Shown here in pieces: positions 57,160 through 64,000 of a DNA stretch of 64,000 nt (within the stretch, counting starts at the first letter, position 1; each line of letters starts with the position of its first letter). Location: assembly GCA_040437565.1 (NCBI GenBank), contig JBDOQK010000061.1, positions 146,608-210,607 on the forward strand, written 5' to 3'. The stretch comes from Albugo candida (lineage: Eukaryota > Oomycota > Peronosporomycetes > Albuginales). The notes under the pieces were generated by a model. It was not told the origin of the DNA. It was given only the letters and a program-made list of their open reading frames with translations, and did no database searches. Both the position numbers and the translations under genes were made by a program.

Positions 57160-57401
57160 AGAGCTATGCCTCTGAAATTGAGAGCTATTGACAATACTCT
57201 CCGCGACTATTATAATTACGTGATTGGTGTAATTGATATGGAATGATTTTATTGGCTCCTGAATTGGGGGGAGGGGGGGTTGAAAATAGTTTAAGGGTGT
57301 GTGATTATATGCGCTCCCTTTTTTAAGGAATTATAAAGTGAAGATACCAAGGTTGTATACTATACGTACGGATATCATATTGCACATTTTAATACTAGCA
57401 A

Positions 57402-59580
57402 TGGAAAGTGACGACGAGGAACAGCAAACTAATAGCAGCTTCTTCGACAACAGGATTTATGCCAATGAAGAGGATTTCATTCAAGCAGTAATTGAGTGCA
57501 ACCGAAAGTTGAGCGTTCGTTTCGTGTGGTGTCAAGCGACATACGGCGTTACAGAGCAGTTGGCGCACAACATGGCTTTTTCTTCGTTGTACAGTTTACC
57601 TTTTCGCAGACATTCAGCCCTCCAGCAAAGTTTCTTTTGCACACCTGTCAAGTATCCGAATCGTCAAATGTGTCTCATAGATATACAAATGCGAAACAAA
57701 TTGCTTTAAATCATGCAGATAAATGGCCATAGTCTCCGGTAGGAAAGCGACTCCCGTGATGATAGAAATGAAGTCCCGCCACTATATGAACTGTTCTCAC
57801 GCACTCAAAGATTTAAAACTTGGGCTATACAGAAGTGATATTGAGGAATACAGCCTTATTCCAACCTACATGGCTGTGCTTAACAGTCGAGGCCACGAAG
57901 CCAAGCTTGAAATCGTAGATATTGAATTTATGCGGCTGAGTATCACTTTTCGGGAAGGGTTTCAACAATATAAGTCATACAGCACACGTAGGATATCCGT
58001 GAACGGCTCAATTATAAACACATAAATCGCTGGGATTCTCCTTGTAGCATGCTTTTGAATGGAGCAACGATATCCAAATTAACGGAGTTGAGCTCGTGTC
58101 GTTGGAGAATGAAGGTAAATGGAGCTGGTTTTTGGAATTCCCACTCTCTACCTCAAGCCATCTCCAGCATTCGTGATATCGGATAGAGACAAGGGACTTA
58201 TGAAAGCTATGCATACATCGGCACCAGACGTCCCACATTTTTCTGCTCCCGACTTTTGATGGAATTTTTTTACAAGAAATACGAGTCCAAGTTATTGAAG
58301 ATTTTGGCATGAATATTAGATCGCTCACGAATAACGGTGGATTACGAGAAGGCGAATGCAAACATCGCAAATTTGAACATCAGTGCGCTGGTCTGGCTTC
58401 AAGATTTTGAGCGTGAGAATTGAACAATAGCTTACTCACCATGTCCAAGATACAACACTTTGACATTAAACAATGGGGAGGCGGTAAACAGCGTGTTGAT
58501 GGCTTCGGATTATCGACTGCTCGATGGAGATCGAACGTCACATGACGTGCAAGTAGGCTGAAAATATCAGCAAAGTGAAACGCTAGAGAGTACTAACTCC
58601 ATATGCATCACGAAAGTTTGATAAAACAATGGCCGCTACGAGGCAAGGTGAAACTGATGAATGCTCGACCTGTTGCTTCATCGTCGCAATGCGCTCAGGG
58701 GTGGGGAGTATTCCGGTGAGATTTTCAGTTCAATTCCGCGATAAAGTTGTACGATGGTCTTGTGGGTACTCAAAAGAAGTTGGATCACCCTTGCATTCGT
58801 CCATTACTAGCTTTAAAGCATACCAGAAAATTTCCCAACATGGTCACGTATTTCCAAGAACCCTGGAAATCATCGATGTTTTTGGTCACCTATCCTAAGA
58901 GTTTTGACGATAACATAATGCCAATCGTTTTGAAAAATGTCCTCAGAAGAGGTGTGTGCAACGCTGCATCCATATTTTTGAGCAAAAAAGGGCGCTCAAA
59001 GAAGAAGCGGGTTCCATCGCAACAAGCTACTAAGAAAATGAAAGAGCGCCAAANNNNNNNNNNNNNNNNNNNNNNNNNNNNNNNNNNNNNNNNNNNNNNN
59101 NNNNNNNNNNNNNNNNNNNNNNNNNNNNNNNNNNNNNNNNNNNNNNNNNNNNNGTCGCAATGCGCTCAGGGGTGGGGAGTATTCCGGTGAGATTTTCAGT
59201 TCAATTCCGCGATAAAGTTGTACGATGGTCTTGTGGGTACTCAAAAGAAGTTGGATCACCCTTGCATTCGTCCATTACTAGCTTTAAAGCATACCAGAAA
59301 ATTTCCCAACATGGTCACGTATTTCCAAGAACCCTGGAAATCATCGATGTTTTTGGTCACCTATCCTAAGAGTTTTGACGATAACATAATGCCAATCGTT
59401 TTGAAAAATGTCCTCAGAAGAGGTGTGTGCAACGCTGCATCCATATTTTTGAGCAAAAAAGGGCGCTCAAAGAAGAAGCGGGTTCCATCGCAACAAGCTA
59501 CTAAGAAAATGAAAGAGCGCCAAACGAGAAGATATGGGGTTGTGCAACCATTTCGGCTAGAATCGTGAGATCTGTGCGAA
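57402..59580 (+). pseudogene. MULE family E transposase, copy 2 (with artefactual duplication)
   Basis: ATG at 57402 opens an acidic N-terminus (MESDDEEQQTNSSFFDNRIY) and the domain CNRKL-RSFRVVSSDIRRYRAV near 57500-57560, ending in HTCQVSE near 57640. Core pieces follow: EGFQQYKSYSTRRISVNGSI near 57954-58015, the WSLENEGKWSWFLEF-like region near 58110-58140, and an IRDIG.RQGTYESYA phrase (a decayed SDRDKGL) near 58170-58215. Later text matches copy 1. The zinc knuckle is decayed near 59525-59580 (LCNHFG...ICAKR). The 371 bp before the gap recur after it. Confidence 0.7.
59054..59153. other. Assembly gap 10 with duplicated flanks
   Basis: 100 Ns. 58683-59053 (371 bp) recurs as 59154-59524. 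Confidence 0.92.
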
Positions 59581-59719
59581 AAGGCACGCATAATTGTATG
59601 TCACATTCTCCTTAACACATAGTGCTATATTGATCAGAGGTTTTCCATCCAAAAGACTGGGTTTTCCTCGCTTTATCCATATGAAAAGTATACAGCCTTG
59701 GCCTGTTCATTTTATTTTA

Positions 59720-60505
59720 GGGTAATGCTATCCCGACCACTTTTTTTTAATTACATTCTTATTAATCATTTTAGATTACATCATGCCTACTTAAATTATT
59801 ACTCCCATAACTTTTTTGGAACAATAATTAATGGTATTGATATCCCGACAACTTTTTTTTTAATTTATTTATTGGCAATTCAGATTACGTCATGCCTACT
59901 TAGATTATTACTCTTACAATTTTTTTTAAAGTAACTAAGTTTACATATTCAACTAATAGGATTCATTTACGTCTAATGCCAAATCTAGTAGATACAGACA
60001 CCTGCAACTGAGCTAAACACTCATCAGTAATAGACGATGCATTGCCAGTTTGTTAAGGTATGATGCGTCGTAAAGATGCAAAAGTTATTATACACTAACG
60101 GCCGAAAATAAAATGTGTTTAGAAAAAATTCTGTGTAGGGAAAATATTCAATTTTTTACAAAAGCTTGTTCTGAATCTAACCTTGTAACGGAATTCCGCA
60201 AGACCGCTTGTTATGGCCGACTCCCCGCAGTTGCTGCACCTGCATTTCCCTGTGTCCGATGCTCAAATGCTATGTGTCAAAATTGTCACATGCAACGGCC
60301 TATCATAGTTGTAACATTCTAGGTATTAGCCAATCACAAATAATCTCGATTGAAGCTGTTGGAGCAACAACTTAGGGTGTGTATGGATGTAATTAGTTAA
60401 AAATGTAATATCATTCATGTATTTTGCAAAAAAGAAAAAGTTGTGAGATTAATAATTTAACTAGGCATGTTGTAATTTAAAAAAGTTGTCGGGATATCAA
60501 TACCC
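59720..60505. mobile_element. MITE H with perfect 8-bp target duplication
   Basis: 786 bp. Ends GGGTAATGCTATCCCGACCA and, reverse-complemented, GGGTATTGATATCCCGACAA. The left end contains a second internal copy of the same motif (GGTATTGATATCCCGACAAC near 59832), each followed by CATGCCTACTTA. Target duplications TTATTTTA at 59712-59719 and 60506-60513 are perfect. Related AT-rich sequence lies at 55080-55258. Confidence 0.87.
60113..60322 (+). CDS. Small cysteine-rich ORF inside MITE H
   Basis: ATG to TAG, 69 codons. The C-terminal half reads PAFPCVRCSNAMCQNCHMQR, a pair of C-x2-C units that could bind zinc. I do not recognise the protein. It may be a captured host fragment or chance. No promoter or second copy was seen. 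Confidence 0.25.
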   Translation: MCLEKILCRENIQFFTKACSESNLVTEFRKTACYGRLPAVAAPAFPCVRCSNAMCQNCHMQRPIIVVTF

Positions 60506-60536
60506 TTATTTTATTACTATCTTGGTATATTTTTTA

Positions 60537-63071
60537 GGAGGAATCGCTCGTTGTTCAGCACTCACCTATTCTGTGATGAGCACTCAGCCTCCATAAATTA
60601 ATATATTATGGCATCTGATTGGTTCAAATAAGTATAATAAAGAATAAAAATCTAAAATAACGAGAATCGTTAATCAGCCCCCATCCTTCAGTAATTGATG
60701 AAAATCATTGGTCTGTGAAAGTGCAGTGAAATGAAAACAATAAAATCAAAACAAACTTAGGTACCTGCAAATTTTGTACTACTTAATCTAAGTCTGTATC
60801 TAAATCTACTGCTGCAAGTGTTGCTGGTGCTCCTGGTGCTACTGTTACTTCTTGACGGCAGGTTCTGGTATTGTGACCTGACTTTTGGCATTTTCGACAT
60901 GTTTGGCGATGCACAGGAGAAGCAAATGCAGCGCTTACATGCTAAAACTTCGATGGAAGTCGCTGCGTTGAGCTTGATGGCCTACCACGCGTGCGCACTT
61001 GCACAGAATCGTCGCTGGGACTGTCAAGATATAGTCTAGCAGCGCACGCTTACGATGATTAAGAGCATTTTAATACTCATCAGTAACCCTCTTTAATGCT
61101 TTCTCAATTCCAATTGGCATGGTCCCAGCCTCAATAGGAATTGGCATTGGCTGAACCAGCAACCAATGCTGATCAAAATCATTAACAGATACCAACATTA
61201 CTTGGTGACAAAAAGCATGGGCGCAAGGATAGCCCATTCTAGATTTCAACAAGCCTACAAGTAAATTGTAGTTGATTTAGTTGCAGTTCATGGCACTTTG
61301 TCGCAATTACTTGCATTTAGTTGCAGTCTACAGATCTTGATAATTTCGGTCATCATTAAGCCACTTCTGGTACTGCCGATGAGATGCGCGCAGACCTGCT
61401 ACTGAAATCTACCTATGAAAACATGGAACCTAGTTGCATCGTGACTATAGCCCGCTGCTATGAGTTTTGCTGCACAATGATAGCAAGCTGACCTTCGCAG
61501 GAAAGGCGAACTGCTGAATTCACTGAGAGTAGATCCACTGCAATGAATGAAATTTCAGATACATATGACTGTTGCCAGCATAATCAGCATGCAATACAAC
61601 TTACTTGTCGAAACAGCGATCCCTTTTTTAAAGAAACATGGTCGCTCTCCACCCGGGATGTCGTTACATGCCCATAATGACGCTTATTGTACAAGAAAGC
61701 AGCAACAAACCACTACTTATAATCCAGCCAAGTTTTCTCAAAGTATCCCATCGAAGCTGCAGGGAAGGTGGCATCCATTACTTAAAGTTGGTTCGGAATT
61801 TAGCAATGGCTGTGGCGGCAACAAGTTGGTTTCAGGTTTGGTTAAATTCTTGCCAGTCTTCTGAGGTTTAAAATGCTGTCATTTGCTTGGCAATAATGTT
61901 CTTGCTAATATGCCAGCGGTAAAGCAAGCAAGATGCATTGGAAAACGTCCTTAAAAGCGCGCTCATCAGCGTATGCTCCCGATCTGTGACAAAAGAGTGC
62001 TGCATGCGGCCACATCCTTGGAATTTTTTTAACATGACGCATTGCCCGTAAGTAGTCTGCCGAAGTCTCGTTCTCCATAAAGCAGTATACAAATGTGAAG
62101 GTGCTATTTGTTGCTGTGATGCCAGTAATATGAAGGAGAGGGATTCCATATCTGTTGATTTGTAGGTAGCATCAATAAGTCAGACACGGCCAGCACTGTA
62201 CTTGTTGCAAATCTACTTTGCAGAAGATGAGATAATCAGCAGGTGATTAGCCGCTGCAGAACATCATACTGAGAGAAGTAGTCACTGGGAGCAAGGCCAT
62301 CTAATTAAGCTACCAGTAAAGATCGTCCAGCCAGCATCCTGTTGCGTTCTGCATGATGCAAGTTGTAGATATCTTGAGTTGTGGCCATGATATTATTGTT
62401 TTGGCGCAGTGAAGTGACAATACGGCTGGGTGCCACACCATAACGACCCAGCATCAAGACTGATTGTCGGCTTTCTTTTGCTAAAAAGCGCACTCTTGGA
62501 TGCGCATACTAGTGATCAAAGGGAGCATGATTGTGTTCTCCATTGTCAATTTGCACTTGCAATTCACCAGACTTTTATTTCCGTGTGAACAAACACCCAG
62601 TACTGCAGCTAAAAGAAACACGTTGGCGAGTACCTACACCCATCACTGGGGAGTTTGATTGCGAGCACGTAAGAATCAAAGCTTTAACTTCTCCATCTGC
62701 CTTATTGCCTATCTTTCTTTTGTGTTTGATAACAACAACATAGCCTTGTTGTACTGTAGTGCATGATCATCAATTACTGCCTTCGTCTGTTCAATAGTAG
62801 TGAAGGCTAGCTGGGGTGGTTGTGTAAAGCTGTTCATTGTGGTTTCTAGAGGTGATGGAAGCGCAATTTCATTGTTTTCATTTCGTTGCATTTATTCAGA
62901 CCAATCAGAGGCCACGATTTTCATTAATTTATGAAGGGTGGGGCTGATTGGCGATTCCCGTAATTTTTATTTTTATTTTGTTAAACTTATTTTAAACAAC
63001 CAAACGCCACTAATCTATTAATTTATGGAGGGTGAGTGCTGATTACAGAAAAGATGAGTGCTGAAAAACTA
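60537..63071 (-). mobile_element. MULE family C, copy 3 (both compound ends present)
   Basis: The outer block at 60537 (GGAATCGCTCGTTGTTCAGC from 60539) and the inner block near 60662 (GAGAATCGTTAATCAGCCCC) are mirrored on the right: the inner block near 62930-62962 and the outer near 63000-63071. The transposase fills the interior on the minus strand. The right terminal bases are decayed and the target duplication is uncertain. Confidence 0.75.
60780..62890 (-). pseudogene. MULE family C transposase, copy 3 (most complete)
   Basis: From right to left on the minus strand: a poorly preserved FAR1-like start (62890-62500), the helix segment QSVLMLGRYGVAPSRIVTSL near 62405-62465 followed by MATTQDIYNLHHAERNRMLA near 62330-62390, NRYGIPLLHITGITA near 62110-62155 after the first Asp region, SFVTDREHTLMSALL near 61955-62000 (second Asp), LLYRWHISKNIIAKQ near 61875-61920, FPAASMGYFEKTWLDYK near 61720-61770, HVTTSRVES near 61640-61668, and a SWIM-like GYPCAHAFCHQ near 61215-61245. 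The zinc knuckle region near 60870-60900 is damaged. Frameshifts separate the blocks. Confidence 0.8.
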
Positions 63072-63360
63072 TTTTTTTATACTCCCTTGATATTAATGCC
63101 TCATTTTTATCGTGAGCTGAAAATTGAAATTCCAGATTATCAGACAAAATCCTCATCAAGAGAAACAGAAAATAAAATACAAGACCCTGCAATAGCAATG
63201 CAACAAATAGGGATTGTGTAGATAATCTGTAACCAACGACATCCAGGGAGCTTAAATCCGGAAGTACTGATATTACGTCCTTAGTTTACCTAACAGTTAA
63301 TCTAAGCCTTTACAAGCTACCGCATCTTATCTGCACATCCGTTATGTTGAATATCCAACA
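63072..63360 (-). repeat. Copia LTR (3' LTR of the element at 63072 to beyond 63781)
   Basis: The minus strand starts TGTTGGATATTCAACA, a TG...palindromic start typical of LTRs, immediately after a polypurine run (GAGGGGGAG, 63361-63369). The inner end of the LTR is not resolved because MULE C copy 3 ends at about 63071. Confidence 0.6.
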
Positions 63361-63369
63361 CTCCCCCTC

Positions 63370-63720
63370 AACATACTTAAACGGATTCCACTTGACTTAA
63401 TGAGGTATTCGAAGTGTTTTGTCGAAACTGACCTTGTCAAGAAGTCGGCTAGTTGCAGATTCGTTGGGATGTACTCCAATCGGATAACTGCGGATTTAAT
63501 GTGCTGGCGAATAAAATGATGCCTGATGTCGATATACTTCGCTCGACTCTGTTAACCACTGTCTGATGCAATTGCGATTGCGCTCTGATTATCCACAAAA
63601 ATTTGGATAGGCCTGTCGAACTGTTGTTCCATTTCTCGCAATAGCTCTTCACCCATATAATTTCTTGCACGCACACGGACATTGCCATGTATTCAGCTTC
63701 AGCTGAGCTAAGCGCAACAG
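63370..63720 (-). pseudogene. Copia RNase H C-terminal fragment
   Basis: The minus strand reads TVALSSAEAEYMAMSVCVQE near 63660-63718, followed by DNQSAIAIA-like wording and a VESIDIRHHFI-like phrase with frameshifts (63480-63600), then DFLTR near 63430-63450. These are standard Copia RNase H features. The fragment lacks everything upstream. At about 63720 it joins a leader sequence that also occurs at 12541-12649. Confidence 0.8.
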
Positions 63721-63810
63721 TACTCAATTTGCCGGCTACTAAGTAACCCGCCAATTTAGTAAAAACAACTCGAAAAAACAACTTTTTTCACCTCTTTCCT
63801 CTCGAAAACA

Positions 63811-64000
63811 ATGGTTCAAGTCGACATATCGACACAACCAAGGGTGCTAGCGTCCACTTGTACTGACGTGGCAACCCTCATGAGTCACCCTGTTTTGGGT
63901 GATTGTATGATTGTTGATCAGTCATCACCCCTGTGTGATGACGTGGAAAGTACCCCCACCCCCAGTGTGACGGTCCTGGTCAATACCGGTACTACAGGTG
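63811..64000 (+). CDS. Conserved short ORF of unknown element, partial at window end
   Basis: ATG at 63811 reads MVQVDISTQPRVLASTCTDV, continues through SHPVLGDCMIVDQSSPLCDD and is still open at 64000. The same start lies at 12650-12781. Differences between copies are mostly conservative, so the frame was probably under selection before duplication. It is preceded in both copies by the same 70-bp leader. Identity unknown. Confidence 0.45.
   Translation, partial: MVQVDISTQPRVLASTCTDVATLMSHPVLGDCMIVDQSSPLCDDVESTPTPSVTVLVNTGTTG

Larger units (their letters stand above)
55267..57318 (+). mobile_element. MULE D, non-autonomous deletion derivative with perfect ends
   Basis: Inverted repeats start GGGAGCGCATATAATCACAC at both ends and continue through a C-run, an AATAAAATCATTCC-like phrase and CACGTAATTA. 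The target duplication TTTTTTAA is perfect (55259-55266 and 57319-57326). It carries a transposase lacking its catalytic centre. A gap at 55350-55449 lies in the left C-run. Confidence 0.88.

Noticed and set aside
63721-63781. N-terminal extension of the Copia RNase H ORF
   Set aside because: The extra residues come from reading into the leader of the adjacent short ORF; the Copia homology starts at about 63720.
1-64000. Secreted RXLR or Crinkler effector genes
   Set aside because: I looked for a signal peptide followed by RxLR or LFLAK-type motifs among intact frames and saw none convincing.

Overview
The window looks like a transposon-dense, gene-poor stretch of an oomycete nuclear genome, most like a downy mildew or Phytophthora relative. 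The evidence is the mix of elements: oomycete-type LINE polyproteins, Copia and Ty3/Gypsy pol genes, several MULE families with SWIM and zinc-knuckle C-termini, a tRNA-derived SINE and a fungal/oomycete DDE transposase. GT-AG introns are plausible and nothing is arranged in operons. The organism call is inference; no rRNA or barcode gene is present.

Layout. 1-1934 is a decayed DDE transposase. 2266-3739 is a MULE remnant with compound terminal repeats and a nested MITE. 3760-4800 is a Copia RT remnant. 5224-6553 is a TIR element. 8660-12312 holds two LINE 3' fragments. 12391-13131 holds small LTR fragments, a short conserved ORF and a 5'-truncated SINE. 14750-15544 is an intact ORF with an IQ motif. 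16640-28870 is one nearly complete LINE, split by a Copia element (18054-24181, 5-bp target duplication GAATA). That Copia carries an inserted host-gene-like segment (RPAP1-like), which is itself broken by a full-length SINE with a 15-bp target duplication. 29054-33295 is a second compound-TIR MULE with a different MULE (29170-31894) nested in it. 33296-35770 is a truncated Gypsy pol, cut by a 144-bp very AT-rich, mitochondrial-like filler. 35990-36945 is a diverged tandem repeat. 38460-40610 holds a SWIM/FAR1-type MULE relic and a Harbinger-like fragment. 42037-44002 holds two TIR elements. 44049-46448 is the best host-gene candidate: a long unrecognised ORF with a plausible short second exon. 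47708-63071 is mostly further MULE copies and MITEs. 63072-63781 is the 3' end of another Copia.

Two themes recur. First, several unrelated-looking TIR elements share GGG...CCC termini and 8-bp, A/T-only target duplications. Second, ten 100-N gaps occur, and seven of them are flanked on both sides by the same 153-749 bp, so these 'duplications' are almost certainly assembly artefacts. They must not be read as biology, and they inflate several elements.

Only two or three host genes are supported. No RNA gene, CRISPR array or operon was found. Promoters and terminators could not be assigned for this eukaryotic sequence.
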